Notes: generated from the letters alone by a model not told the origin. A stretch of 64,000 nucleotides of DNA from Hirundichthys speculiger (GCA_018398805.1 JAGFBZ010002549.1:1-64000), one strand, 5' to 3'; shown: positions 1 through 11,800, counted from the first letter of the stretch. A program made the numbers and translations.

Positions 1-30
1 CAGCGCCTTAGACCGCTCGGCCATCCTGAC
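1..30 (-). tRNA. tRNA-Leu copy cut by window start
   Basis: This is the 5' part of a tRNA-Leu gene: acceptor 5' strand, D arm with A box, and the start of the anticodon stem. It matches the complete copies exactly. The rest lies to the left of the window. Confidence 0.75.
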
Positions 31-591
31 TGGTGTGTGTTTGTATGTGAGTGTAGTAGATGTACACAGATATATGAACAGATAAATCCAGTTGGTTAGA
101 TGGATCGCCAGTTTGATAGATAGACAAATAGCCAGTTGGATAGATGGACAGACGAATTGGACGAAGACAGCCAGTTGGATAGATGAGACGACAGTTGGAT
201 AGATGGACAGACGAACATCCAGTTGGATAATGGACAGACGGATAGCCAGGGATAGCTGGATATAGCCAGTTGGATAGATGGACAGACGAATCGCCCATTT
301 GGATAGATGTACAGCCAGTTGGTTAGATAGATAGGATAGATGGACAGACGGAAAGCCAGTTGGTTAGATGGACAGATAGACAGCCAGATAGATAGATGAT
401 AGATAGCCAGTTGGATAGATGGACAGACGAATCGCCATTTGGATAGATGGACAGACAGATAGCTGGATAGCCAGTTGGATATTCTATTTCAGTCTCCACA
501 GCGAAGTGATTCACACGATTGATTCGGCTCAGGTTTTACATTGGATGTTGAAGCAACTGGGACTCAAGGCCAAACCTGACGATAAAGAGCT

Positions 592-673
592 GTCAGAAGT
601 GGGATTCGAACCCACGCCTCAAGGGGAGACTGCGACCTGAACGCAGCGCCTTAGACCGCTCGGCCATCCTGAC
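592..673 (-). tRNA. tRNA-Leu(CAG)
   Basis: This 82-nt gene reads GTCAGGATGGCCGAGCGGTC at its 5' end on the minus strand. The A box (TGGCCGAGCGG) and B box (GGTTCGAATCC) are intact. The anticodon arm is CTGCG-TTCAGGT-CGCAG, giving anticodon CAG for CUG codons, and a leucine-type long variable arm is present. The T stem GTGGG/CCCAC is fully paired. The acceptor stem pairs through a G6-U67 wobble (3' strand TTCTGAC rather than the usual TCCTGAC). No intron is present. The next base is A as discriminator; CCA is not encoded, as expected in eukaryotes. This copy is the reference for the entries below. Confidence 0.9.
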
Positions 674-1058
674 TGGTGTGTGTTTTGTGTATGTGTACAG
701 TTGGTAGATAGATGTACAGACGAATAGCCAGTTGGTTAGATAGATAGATAGATGAATAGATGGACAGACGGAAATCCAGTTGGTTAGATGGACAGACGAA
801 AGCCAGTTGGACCAGTTGGTAGATGGACAGACGGATAGCCAGTTGGTTAGATAGATAGACAAACAGCCAGTTGGATAGATGGACAGAACGAGCCATTTGG
901 ATAGATGGGATAGATGGACAGACAGATAGATGGATAGCCAGTTGGATATTCTATTTCAGTCTCCACAGCGAAGTGATTCACACGATTGATTCGGCTCAGG
1001 TTTTACATTGGATGTTGAAGCAACTGGGACTCAAGGCCAAACCTGACGATAAAGAGCT

Positions 1059-1140
1059 GTCAGAAGTGGGATTCGAACCCACGCCTCAAGGGGAGACTGC
1101 GACCTGAACGCAGCGCCTTAGACCGCTCGGCCATCCTGAC
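1059..1140 (-). tRNA. tRNA-Leu(CAG)
   Basis: Identical over all 82 nt to the copy at 592-673, with the same 3' flank. It should fold and be charged as a leucine tRNA. Confidence 0.9.
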
Positions 1141-1773
1141 TGGTGTGTGTTTTTGTGTATGTGTGAGTGGTAGATAGATGTACAGACGAATAGCCAGTTG
1201 GTTAGATAGATAGATAGATGAATAGATGAATAGACAGTTGGATAGATGGACAGACGGAAATCCAGTTGGTTAGATGGACAGATGGATAGCCAGTTGGAGA
1301 TAGGATAAATAGCCAGTAGGATAGATGGACAGACGGACAGCCGTTGGTTGGAGATAGCCAGTTGGTTAGATGATAGACAAAGCCAGTTGGATAGATGGAC
1401 AGACCACTAGCCAGTTGGATAGATGGACAGACGATAGCCAGTTTGGATAGATGGTCAGACGAATAGCCAGTTGGATAGATGGACAGACGGATAGCCACCA
1501 TTTGGATAGATGGACAGACGGAATAGCCAGTTGGATAGATCCAGTTGGATAGATGGACAGACGAATGCCATTTGGATATGGACAGACAATAGCCAGTGGT
1601 TAGATAGGATAGACAACGCCATTTGGATAGATGGACACAGATAGCTGGATAGCCAGTTGGATATTCTATTTCAGTCTCCACAGCGAAGTGATTCACACGA
1701 TTGATTCGGCTCAGGTTTTACATTGGATGTTGAAGCAACTGGGACTCAAGGCCAAACCTGACGATAAAGAGCT

Positions 1774-1855
1774 GTCAGAAGTGGGATTCGAACCCACGCC
1801 TCAAGGGGAGACTGCGACCTGAACGCAGCGCCTTAGACCGCTCGGCCATCCTGAC
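1774..1855 (-). tRNA. tRNA-Leu(CAG)
   Basis: Identical over all 82 nt to the copy at 592-673. The 5' side is followed by a longer pure (TG)n run than in its neighbours. Confidence 0.9.
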
Positions 1856-2262
1856 TGGTGTGTGTGTGTGTGTGTGTGAGTGGTAGATAGATGTACAGAC
1901 GAATAGCCAGTTGGTTAGATAGATAGATAGATGAATAGACAGTTGGATAGATGGACAGACGGAAATCCAGTTGGTTAGATGGACAGACGGATAGCCAGTT
2001 GGTTAGATAGATAGATAGACAAATAGCCAGTTGGATAGATGGACAGACGGATAGCCATTTGGATAGATAGACAATAGCCAGTTGGATAGATGGACAGACG
2101 AATCACCAGTTTGGATAGATGGACAGACGATAGCTGGATAGCCAGTTGGATATTCTATTTCAGTCTCCACAGCGAAGTGATTCACACGATTGATTCGGCT
2201 CAGGTTTTACATTGGATGTTGAAGCAACTGGGACTCAAGGCCAAACCTGACGATAAAGAGCT

Positions 2263-2344
2263 GTCAGAAGTGGGATTCGAACCCACGCCTCAAGGGGAGA
2301 CTGCGACCTGAACGCAGCGCCTTAGACCGCTCGGCCATCCTGAC
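2263..2344 (-). tRNA. tRNA-Leu(CAG)
   Basis: Identical over all 82 nt to the copy at 592-673. The following unit is the shortest in the array, only 341 bp from this tRNA to the next. Confidence 0.9.
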
Positions 2345-2603
2345 TGGTGTGTGTGTATGTGTGTGGTAGATAGATGTACAGACGAATAGCCAGTTGGTTA
2401 GATAGATGAATAGACAGTTGGATAGATGGACAGACCCAGAATCAGCCAGTTTGGATAGATGGACAGACGATAGCTTGGATAGCCAGTTGGATATTCTATT
2501 TCAGTCTCCACAGCGAAGTGATTCACACGATTGATTCGGCTCAGGTTTTACATTGGATGTTGAAGCAACTGGGACTCAAGGCCAAACCTGACGATAAAGA
2601 GCT

Positions 2604-2685
2604 GTCAGAAGTGGGATTCGAACCCACGCCTCAAGGGGAGACTGCGACCTGAACGCAGCGCCTTAGACCGCTCGGCCATCCTGAC
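2604..2685 (-). tRNA. tRNA-Leu(CAG)
   Basis: Identical over all 82 nt to the copy at 592-673. It is the fifth and last of the identical run. Confidence 0.9.
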
Positions 2686-3249
2686 TGGTGTGTGTTTGTG
2701 TATGTGTGTGGTAGATAGATGTACAGACGAATAGCCAGTTGGTTAGATAGATAGATAGATGAATAGACAGTTGGATAGACAGACGGAAATCCAGTTGGTT
2801 AGATGGACAGAATAGCCAGTTGGATAGATGATAGACAGCCATTGGATAGAGACAGACCAGCCAGTTGGAATGAGATGATAGACCAAATAGCCATTGGATA
2901 GATGGACAGACGGATAGCCAGTTGGATAGATGGACAGACGATAGCCAGTTTGGATAGATGGTCAGACGAATAGCCAGTTGGATAGATGGACAGACGAATA
3001 GCCATTGGATAGATGGACAGACGAATCCCATTTGGATAGATGGACGACGGATAGCTTGGATAGCCAGGAATATTTATAGCCAGTTGGATAGACAGAATCG
3101 CCGTTTGGATAGATGGATAGCTGGATAGCCAGTTGGATATTCTATTTCAGTCTCCACAGCGAAGTGATTCACACGATTGATTCGGCTCAGGTTTTACATT
3201 GGATGTTGAAGCAACTGGGACTCAAGGCCAAACCTGACGATAAAGAGCT

Positions 3250-3331
3250 GTCAGAAGTGGGATTCGAACCCATGCCTCAAGGGGAGACTGCGACCTGAAC
3301 GCAGCGCCTTAGACCGCTCGGCCATCCTGAC
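3250..3331 (-). tRNA. tRNA-Leu(CAG), one substitution
   Basis: Differs from the reference by a single change at the outer base pair of the T stem (G49 to A, opposite C65). The A box, B box and CAG anticodon are intact. It may still be functional. Confidence 0.8.
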
Positions 3332-3846
3332 TGGTGTGTGTTTGTGTATGTGTGAGTGGTAGATAGATGTACAGACGAATAGCCAGTTGGTTAGATAGAT
3401 AGATAGATAGATAGATGGAATAGTTTGGTAGATGGACAGACGGAAATCCAGTTGGTTAGATGGACAGACGGATAGCCAGTTGGATAGATGGACAACCAGA
3501 TAGCAGCCAGTTTGGATAGATGGACAGACGGGGATCCAGTTGGATAGATGGTCAGACGAATAGCCATTGATAGATGGACAGACAATCAGCCTTTGGATAG
3601 ATGGACAGACGGATAGCCAGTTGGATATTCATTTCAGTCGTTGGATAGATGGACAAGAATCGCCTTTGATGGATGACAGACGAAGCAGTTTGATAGATGA
3701 TAGACGAATCGCCATTTGGATAGAGGACAGACGATAGCTGGATAGCCATTTGTATTATTTTCAGTCTCCACAGCGAGTGATTCGCTCAGGTTTTACATTA
3801 GATGTTGAAGCAACTGGGACTAAGGCCAAACCTGACGATAAAAGCT

Positions 3847-3924
3847 GTCAGAAGTGGGATTCGAACCCACGCCTCAAGGGAGACTGCGACCTGAAGCAGC
3901 GCCTTAGACCGCTCGGCCCCTGAC
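3847..3924 (-). pseudogene. tRNA-Leu copy with small deletions
   Basis: A tRNA-Leu copy shortened to 78 nt. One base is lost in the variable arm, one in the anticodon stem, and two near the 5' acceptor strand. The surrounding repeat also shows many one-base losses, so some or all of the damage could be assembly error. Confidence 0.7.
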
Positions 3925-4149
3925 TGGTGTGTGTTTGTGTCATGGTGATAGATGTACAGATGAATAGCCAGTGGTAGATAGATAGATAGACCAATAGACC
4001 AGTTAGGATAGATGACAGACAATCGCCATTTGGATAGATGGACAGACGATAGCTGTTGGATAGCTATTTTAGTCCCACAGCGAGTTTGGCTCGGTTTTAC
4101 ATTAGGAGTTGAACAACTGGACTAAGGGCCAACCTGACGATAAAGAGCT

Positions 4150-4223
4150 GTCAGTGGGATTCGAACCCACCTCAAGGGGAAGACTGCCACTTAACGCAGC
4201 GCCTTACCGCTCGGCCATCCGAC
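4150..4223 (-). pseudogene. tRNA-Leu copy with small deletions
   Basis: A copy of 74 nt. Bases are missing in the T-side acceptor strand, variable arm, D arm and 5' acceptor strand, and the anticodon-stem region is changed. It is not expected to fold. It lies in the deletion-rich segment. Confidence 0.7.
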
Positions 4224-4711
4224 TGGTGTTTTTGTGTATGTGTCAGTGGTAGATAGAGTACAGACGAATAGCCGTTGGTTAGATAGATAGATAGATGAAT
4301 AGACAGTTGGATGTGGACAGACGGAAGCCAGTTGGTTAGATAGATAACAATAGCCAGTAGGATAATGGACAGACGAATCCAGTTGGTTAAGGAAGATGGA
4401 TAGCCATTTGGTTAGATAGGAGACAAATAGATGGACAGACCCGGATGGAGCCAGTAGATATACAGTTGGATATTCAGCAAGTTGGATAGATGGACAGACG
4501 GATAGCTGGATAGCCAGTGGATATTCAGTCAAGTTAGCGAATCGGGATAGCCAGTTTGATAGATAGATGAATAGCCAGTCTATTATCATCGCCACAGCGA
4601 CAGCAGTGGATAGAGGACAGACACCATTGGATTGGGATAGCTTGGAAGGTATGCTATTATTCCACTTGATGTTGAGGCCAACGGGACTTAAGCCAAACCT
4701 GACGATAAAGT

Positions 4712-4784
4712 GTCAGAAGTGGGATTTAACCGACGCCAAGGGGGATGCGACCTGAACGAGCGCCTTACCGCTCGCCATCCTGAC
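4712..4784 (-). pseudogene. tRNA-Leu copy, B box broken
   Basis: A copy of 73 nt. The T loop and B box are altered (GGGATTTAACC on the plus strand in place of GGGATTCGAACC) and bases are lost in the anticodon and D arms. Pol III transcription and folding are both unlikely. Confidence 0.7.
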
Positions 4785-5301
4785 TGTTGTGTTGTGTATG
4801 TGTCAGTGTAGATAGATGTACAGACGAATAGCCTTGGTTAGATAGATAGATAATAGCCGTGGATAGATGGACAGACCACTAGCCCGTTGATAGATGGACA
4901 GACGGATAGCAGTTGGATAGATGGTCAGACGAATAGCCTTGAAAGATGGACAACGGAGACAGTTGGATAGATAGACAGACGTATAGCTGGAGAGCCAGTT
5001 GTGTATTCTATTTCAGTCAGTGGATAGATGGACAGAGAATCGCCATTTGGATAGATTACGCGAATAGCCAGTTGGTTAGATAGATAGATAGATGAATAGA
5101 CAGTTGGATAGATGATATCCTTTGGTTAGATAGATAGACATAGCCAGTGGATAGTTGGATAGATGGACAGACAGATAGCTGGATAGCCAGTTGGATATTT
5201 ATTCAGTCTCCACAGCGAAGTGATTCACACGATTTATTGCCTCAGGTTTTACATAGATGTGAAGCACTGGGACTTAAGGCCAAACCTGACGATAAAGAGC
5301 T

Positions 5302-5383
5302 GTCAGAAGTGGGATTCGAACCGACGCCTCAAGGGGAGACTGCGACCTGAACGCAGTGCCTTAGACCGCTCGGCCATCCTGAC
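5302..5383 (-). tRNA. tRNA-Leu(CAG), T-stem mismatch variant
   Basis: Full 82-nt length with A box, B box and CAG anticodon kept. G51 of the T stem is changed to C, giving a C51-C63 mismatch, and base 26 is changed. This is the first of the C51 subfamily that fills 5.3-14 kb. Function is uncertain. Confidence 0.65.
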
Positions 5384-5678
5384 TGGTGTGTGTTTCTGCA
5401 GTGTCAGTGGTAGATAGATGTACAGATGAATCCAGTTGGTTTATAGATAGATGAACAGACAAATCGCCATTTTGATAGATTCAGACGACTTGGTTAGATA
5501 GATAGATGAATAGGACAGTTGGATAGATGGACAGACGAATCGCCATTTGGACAGAAGATAGCTGGATAGCCAGTTGGATATGCTATTTCAGTCTCCACAG
5601 CGAAGTGATTCGGGTTCAGGTTTTACATTAGATGTGAACCAACTGGGAACTTAAGGCCAAACCTGACGATAAAGAGCT

Positions 5679-5760
5679 GTCAGAAGTGGGATTCGAACCG
5701 AGTCCTCAAGGGGAGAATGCGACCTGAACGCAGCGCCTTAGACCGCTCGGCCATCCTGAC
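5679..5760 (-). tRNA. tRNA-Leu(CAG), diverged
   Basis: Full length with a CAG anticodon. Several substitutions lie in the T stem and variable arm (CCGAGTCC on the plus strand in place of CCCACGCC), and one weakens the base of the anticodon stem. It is probably impaired. Confidence 0.6.
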
Positions 5761-6230
5761 TGGTGTGTGTTGTGTATGTGTCAGTTGTAGATAGATGTAC
5801 AGACGAATAGCCAGTTGGTAGATAGAAGATAGATGAATAGACGTTGGATAGATGGACAGACGGAAATCCAGTTGTTAGATGGACAAGGATAGCCAGTTGG
5901 TATAGATAAATAGCCAGTAGGATAGATGGACAGACGGAAATCCAGTTGGTTAGATGGATAGCCAGTTGGTTAGATAGATAGACAAATAGCCAGTTGGATA
6001 GATGGACAGACCACTAGCCCGTTGGATAGATGGACAGACGGATAGCCAGTTGGATAGATGGACAGACGAATCGCCATTTGGATAGATGGACAGACAGTTA
6101 GCTGGATAGCCAGTTGGATATGCTATTTCAGTCTCCACAGCGAAGTGATTCACACGATTGATTCGGCTCAGGTTTTACATTAGATGTTGATCCAACTGGG
6201 ACTTAAGGCCAAACCTGACGATAAAGAGCT

Positions 6231-6312
6231 GTCAGAAGTGAGATTCGAACCGACGCCTCAAGGGGAGACTGCGACCTGAACGCAGCGCCTTAGACCGCTC
6301 GGCCATCCTGAC
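6231..6312 (-). tRNA. tRNA-Leu(CAG), two T-stem changes
   Basis: Full length with a CAG anticodon. It carries the C51 change and a further change in the 3' strand of the T stem (CTCAC in place of CCCAC), so the T stem is badly paired. Pol III boxes remain mostly intact. Confidence 0.6.
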
Positions 6313-7360
6313 TGGTGTGTGTTTGTGTATGTGTCAGTGGTAGATAGATGTACAGACGAATAGCCAGTTGGTTAGATAGATAGATAGATGAATAGACAGT
6401 TGGATAGATGGACAGACGGAAATCCAGTTGGTTAGATGGACAGACGGATAGCCAGTTGGTTAGATAGATAGATAAATAGCCAGTAGGATAGATGGACAGA
6501 CCCTAGCCATTTGGATAGATGGACAGACGGATAGCCAGTTGGATAGATGGTCAGACGAATAGCCAGTTTGGATAGATGGACAGACGAATCACCATTTGGA
6601 TAGATGACAACGGATAGCTGGATAGCCAGTTGGATATTCTAGTCACATTTTGGATAGATGGACAGACGAATCGCCATTTGGATAGATGTACAGACGAATA
6701 TCCAGTTGGTTAGATAGATAGATAGATGAATAGCCAGTTGGATAGATGGACAGACGGAAATCCAGTTGGTTAGATGGACAGACGGATATCCAGTTGGTTA
6801 GATAGATAGACAAATAGCCAGTTGGACAGATGGATAGCCAGTTGGTTAGATAGATAGATAAATAGCCAGTAGGATAGATGGACAGACCACTAGCCCGTTG
6901 GATAGATGGACAGACGGATAGCCAGTTGGATAGATGGTCAGACGAATAGCCAGTTGAATAGATGGACAGACGGATAGACAGTTGGATAGATAGACAGACG
7001 TATAGCTGGAGAGCCAGTTGTGTATTCTATTTCAGTCAGTTGGATAGATGGACAGACGAATCGCCATTTGGATAGATGTACAGACGAATAGCCAGTTGGT
7101 TAGATAGATAGATAGATATCCAGTTGGTTAGATAGATAGACAAATAGCCAGTTGGATATATGGACAGACCACTAGCCCGTTGGATAGATGGACAGACGAA
7201 TAGCCAGTTGGATAGATGGACAGACAGATAGCTGGATAGCCAGTTGGATATGCTATTTCAGTCTCCACAGCGAAGTGATTCACACGATTTATTTGCCTCA
7301 GGTTTTACATTAGATGTTGAAGCAACTGGGACTTAAGGCCAAACCTGACGATAAAGAGCT

Positions 7361-7442
7361 CTCAGAAGTGGGATTCGAACCGACGTCTCAAGGGGAGAAT
7401 GCGACTTGAACGCAGCGCCTTAGACCGCTCGGCCATCCTGAC
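7361..7442 (-). tRNA. tRNA-Leu body with CAA anticodon, diverged
   Basis: Full length, but the anticodon loop reads TTCAAGT, giving CAA (UUG codons, still leucine) in place of CAG. The copy also has a G1-G72 mismatch at the end of the acceptor stem, a mismatch at the base of the anticodon stem, the C51 T-stem change and a variable-arm change. The anticodon switch is therefore probably drift in a dying copy. Confidence 0.6.
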
Positions 7443-7958
7443 TGGTGTGTGTTTGTGTATGTGTCAGTGGTAGATAGATGTACAGACGAATAGCCAGTTG
7501 GTTAGATAAATAGATAGATGAATAGACAGTTGGATAGATGGACAGACGGAAATCCAGTTGGTTAGATGGACAGACGGATAGCCAGTTGGTTAGATAGATA
7601 AATAGCCAGTAGGATAGATGGACAGACGGAAATCCAGTTGGTTAGATGGACAGATGGATAGCCAGTTGGTTAGATAGATAGACAAATAGCCAGTTGGATA
7701 GATGGACAGACCACTAGCCAGTTGGATAGATGGACAGACGGATAGCCAGTTGGATAGATGGTCAGACGAATAGCCAGTTGGATAGATGGACAGACGAATC
7801 GCCATTTGGATAGATGGACAGACAGATAGCTGGATAGCCAGTTGGATATTCTATTTCAGTCTCCACAGCGAAGTGATTCACACGATTGATTCGGCTCAGG
7901 TTTTACATTAGATGTTGAACCAACTGGGACTTAAGGCCAAACCTGACGATAAAGAGCT

Positions 7959-8040
7959 GTCAGAAGTGGGATTCGAACCAACGCCTCAAGGGGAGACTGC
8001 GACCTGAAGGCAGCGCCTTAGACCGCTCGGCCATCCTGAC
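7959..8040 (-). tRNA. tRNA-Leu(CAG), variant
   Basis: Full length with a CAG anticodon. T-stem base 51 is T (T51-C63 mismatch), and the anticodon stem has a C31-C39 mismatch (GAAGGC in place of GAACGC on the plus strand). The 5' flank reads ACTTTTGTGCG instead of ACTGGTGTGTG. That flank is shared with the copy at 9895, marking a duplicated block. Confidence 0.6.
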
Positions 8041-8881
8041 TTTTGTGCGTTTGTGTATGTGTCAGTGGTAGATAGATGTACAGATGAATAGCCAGTTGGT
8101 TAGATAGATAGATAGATGAATAGACAGTTGGATAGATGGACAGACGGAAATCCAGTTGGTTAGATGGACAGACGGATAGCCAGTTGGTTAGATAGATAGA
8201 TAAATAGCCAGTAGGATAGATGGACAGACGGAAATCCAGTTGATTAGATGGACAGATGGATAGCCAGTTGGTTAGATAGATAGACAAATAGTCAGTTGGA
8301 TAGATGGACAGACCACTAGCCCGTTATATAGATGGACAGACGGATAGCCAGTTGGATAGATGGTCAGACGAATAGCCAGTTGGATAGATGGACAGACGAA
8401 TCACCATTTGGATAGATGGACAGACGGATAGCTGGATAGCCAGTTGGATATTCTATTTCAGTCAGTTGGATAGATGGACAGACGAATCGCCATTTGGATA
8501 GATGTACGGACGAATAGCCAGTTGGTTAGATAGATAGATAGAAGATGAATAGCCAGTTGGATAGATGGACAGACAGAAATCCAGTTGGTTAGATGGACAG
8601 ACGGATATCCAGTTGGTTAGATAGATAGACAAATAGCCAGTTGGATAGATGGACAGACGGATAGCCAGTTGGTTAGATAGATAGATAGACAAATAGCCAG
8701 TTGGATAGATGGACAGACGAATCACCATTTGGATAGATGGACAGACAGATAGCTGGATAGCCAGTTGGATATGCTATTTCAGTCTCCACAGCGAAGTGAT
8801 TCACACGATTGATTCGGCTCAGGTTTTACATTAGATGTTGAACCAACTGGGACTTAAGGCCAAACCTGACGATAAAGAGCT

Positions 8882-8964
8882 GTCAGAAGTGGGATTCGAA
8901 CCGACGCCTCAAGCGGGAGACTGCGACCGGAAGGCAGCGCCTTAGACCGCTCGGCCATCCTGAC
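8882..8964 (-). tRNA. tRNA-Leu body with CCG anticodon
   Basis: This 83-nt copy has a one-base insertion in the variable arm. The anticodon loop reads TTCCGGT, so the anticodon is CCG (arginine codon CGG) on a leucine tRNA body. It also has the C31-C39 anticodon-stem mismatch and the C51 T-stem mismatch. Its near twin is at 10788. Confidence 0.65.
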
Positions 8965-9203
8965 TTTTGTGTATGTGTCAGTGGTAGATAGATGTACAGA
9001 CGAATAGCCAGTTGGTTAGATAGATGAATAGACAGTTGGATAGATGGACAGACGAATCGCCATTTGGATAGATGGACAGACAGATAGCTGGATAGCCAGT
9101 TGGATATGCTATTTCAGTCTCCACAGCGAAGTGATTCGGGTCAGGTTTTACATTAGATGTTGAACCAACTGGGACTTAAGGCCAAACCTGACGATAAAGA
9201 GCT

Positions 9204-9285
9204 GTCAGAAGTGGGATTCGAACCGACGCCTCAAGGGGAGACTGCGACCTGAACGCAGCGCCTTAGACCGCTCGGCCATCCTGAC
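9204..9285 (-). tRNA. tRNA-Leu(CAG), C51 variant
   Basis: Full length; the only change from the reference is the C51-C63 T-stem mismatch. A box, B box, anticodon arm and acceptor stem are intact, so it is one of the better preserved members of the right-hand subfamily. Confidence 0.7.
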
Positions 9286-9894
9286 TGGTGTGTGTTTGTG
9301 TATGTGTCAGTGGTAGATAGATGTACAGACGAATAGCCAGTTGGTTAGATAGATAGATAGATGAATAGATGAATAGACAGTTGGATAGATAGACAGACGG
9401 AAATCCAGTTGGTTAGATGGACAGATGGATAGCCAGTTGGTTAGATAGATAGATAGATAAATAGCCAGTAGGATAGATGGACAGACGGAAATCGTTTGGT
9501 TAGATGGACAGATGGATAGCCAGTTGGTTAGATAGATAGACAAATAGCCAGTTGGATAGATGGACAGACCACTAGCCCGTTGGATAGATGGACAGACGGA
9601 TAGCCAGTTGGATAGATGGACAGACGGATAGCCAGTTGGATAGATGGACAGACGAATCACCATTTGGATAGATGGACAGACGGATAGCTGGATAGCCAGT
9701 TGAATATTCTATTTCAGTCAGTTGGACAGACGAATCGCCATTTGGATAGATGGACAGACAGATAGCTGGATAGCCAGTTGGATATGCTATTTCAGTCTCC
9801 ACAGCGAAGTGATTCACACGATTGATTCGGCTCAGGTTTTACATTAGATGTTGAACCAACTGGGACTTAAGGCCAAACCTGACGATAAAGAGCT

Positions 9895-9976
9895 GTCAGA
9901 AGTGGGATTCGAACCAACGCCTCGAGGGGAGACTGCGACCTGAAGGCAGCGCCTTAGACCGCTCGGCCATCCTGAC
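9895..9976 (-). tRNA. tRNA-Leu(CAG), variant
   Basis: Full length. It repeats the changes of the copy at 7959 (T51, C31-C39 mismatch, TTTTGTGCG flank) and adds one change in the variable arm. It is the duplicate of that copy 1,936 bp to the right. Confidence 0.6.
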
Positions 9977-10787
9977 TTTTGTGCGTTTGTGTATGTGTCA
10001 GTGGTAGATAGATGTACAGATGAATAGCCAGTTGGTTAGATAGATAGATAGATGAATAGACAGTTGGATAGATGGACAGACGGAAATCCAGTTGGTTAGA
10101 TGGACAGACGGATAGCCAGTTTGGTTAGATAGATAGATAATAGCCAGTAGGATAGATGGACAGACGGAAATCCAGTTGATTAGATGGACAGATGGATAGC
10201 CAGTTGGTTAGATAGATAGACAAATAGTCAGTTGGATAGAGATGGACAGACCACTAGCCCGTTATAGATGGACAGACGGATAGCCAGTTGGATAGATGGT
10301 CAGACGAATAGCCAGTTGGATAGATGGACAGACGAATCACCATTTGGATAGATGGACAGACGGATAGCTGGATAGCCAGTTGGATATTCTATTTCAGTCA
10401 GTTGGATAGATGGACAGACGAATCGCCATTTGGATAGATGTACAGACGAATAGCCAGTTGGTTAGATAGATAGATAGATGAATAGCCAGTTGGATAGATG
10501 GACAGACAGGAAATCCAGTTGGTTAGATGGACAGACGGATATCCAGTTGGTTAGATAGATAGACAAATAGCCAGTTGGATAGATGGACAGACGGATAGCC
10601 AGTTGGTTAGATAGATAGATAGACAAATAGCCAGTTGGATAGATGGACAGACAGATAGCTGGATAGCCAGTTGGATATGCTATTTCAGTCTCCACAGCGA
10701 AGTGATTCACACGATTGATTCGGCTCAGGTTTTACATTAGATGTTGAACCAACTGGGACTTAAGGCCAAACCTGACAATAAAGAGCT

Positions 10788-10869
10788 GTCAGAAGTGGGA
10801 TTCGAACCGACGCCTCAAGGGGAGACTGCGACCGGAAGGCAGCGCCTTAGACCGCTCGGCCATCCTGAC
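10788..10869 (-). tRNA. tRNA-Leu body with CCG anticodon
   Basis: Full 82 nt with anticodon loop TTCCGGT (CCG, arginine) on the leucine body. It is the duplicate of the copy at 8882 without the variable-arm insertion. It has the same C31-C39 and C51-C63 mismatches. Confidence 0.65.
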
Positions 10870-11108
10870 TTTTGTGTATGTGTCAGTGGTAGATAGATGT
10901 ACAGACGAATAGCCAGTTGGTTAGATAGATGAATAGACAGTTGGATAGATGGACAGACGAATCGCCATTTGGATAGATGGACAGACAGATAGCTGGATAG
11001 CCAGTTGGATATGCTATTTCAGTCTCCACAGCGAAGTGATTCGGGTCAGGTTTTACATTAGATGTTGAACCAACTGGGACTTAAGGCCAAACCTGACGAT
11101 AAAGAGCT

Positions 11109-11190
11109 GTCAGAAGTGGGATTCGAACCGACGCCTCAAGGGGAGACTGCGACCTGAACGCAGCGCCTTAGACCGCTCGGCCATCCTGAC
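11109..11190 (-). tRNA. tRNA-Leu(CAG), C51 variant
   Basis: Identical to the copy at 9204, 1,905 bp to its right. Only the C51 T-stem change separates it from the reference. Confidence 0.7.
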
Positions 11191-11800
11191 TGGTGTGTGT
11201 TTGTGTATGTGTCAGTGGTAGATAGATGTACAGACGAATAGCCAGTTGGTTAGATAGATAGATAGATGAATAGATGAATAGACAGTTGGATAGATAGACA
11301 GACGGAAATCCAGTTGGTTAGATGGACAGATGGATAGCCAGTTGGTTAGATAGATAGATAGATAAATAGCCAGTAGGATAGATGGACAGACGGAAATCCG
11401 TTTGGTTAGATGGACAGATGGATAGCCAGTTGGTTAGATAGATAGACAAATAGCCAGTTGGATAGATGGACAGACCACTAGCCCGTTGGATAGATGGACA
11501 GACGGATAGCCAGTTGGATAGATGGACAGACGGATAGCCAGTTGGATAGATGGACAGACGAATCACCATTTGGATAGATGGACAGACGGATAGCTGGATA
11601 GCCAGTTGAATATTCTATTTCAGTCAGTTGGACAGACGAATCGCCATTTGGATAGATGGACAGACAGATAGCTGGATAGCCAGTTGGATATTCTATTTCA
11701 GTCTCCACAGCGAAGTGATTCACACGATTGATTCGGCTCAGGTTTTACATTAGATGTTGAACCAACTGGGACTTAAGGCCAAACCTGACGATAAAGAGCT

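Larger units (their letters stand above)
3590..5200. repeat. deletion-rich, degraded part of the array
   Basis: Here the minisatellite and the tRNA flanks lose single bases every 10-20 nt (for example CAGTGGTAGATAG for CAGTTGGTTAGATAG). The blocks on either side are nearly clean. The differences are mostly deletions rather than substitutions, which looks like uncorrected long-read sequence and not evolutionary decay. Confidence 0.55.

Noticed and set aside
419..5350. Recurrent plus-strand frame ending SELSEVGFEPTPQGETAT
   Set aside because: This is the antisense of the tRNA-Leu gene and its 3' flank; it recurs only because the unit does.
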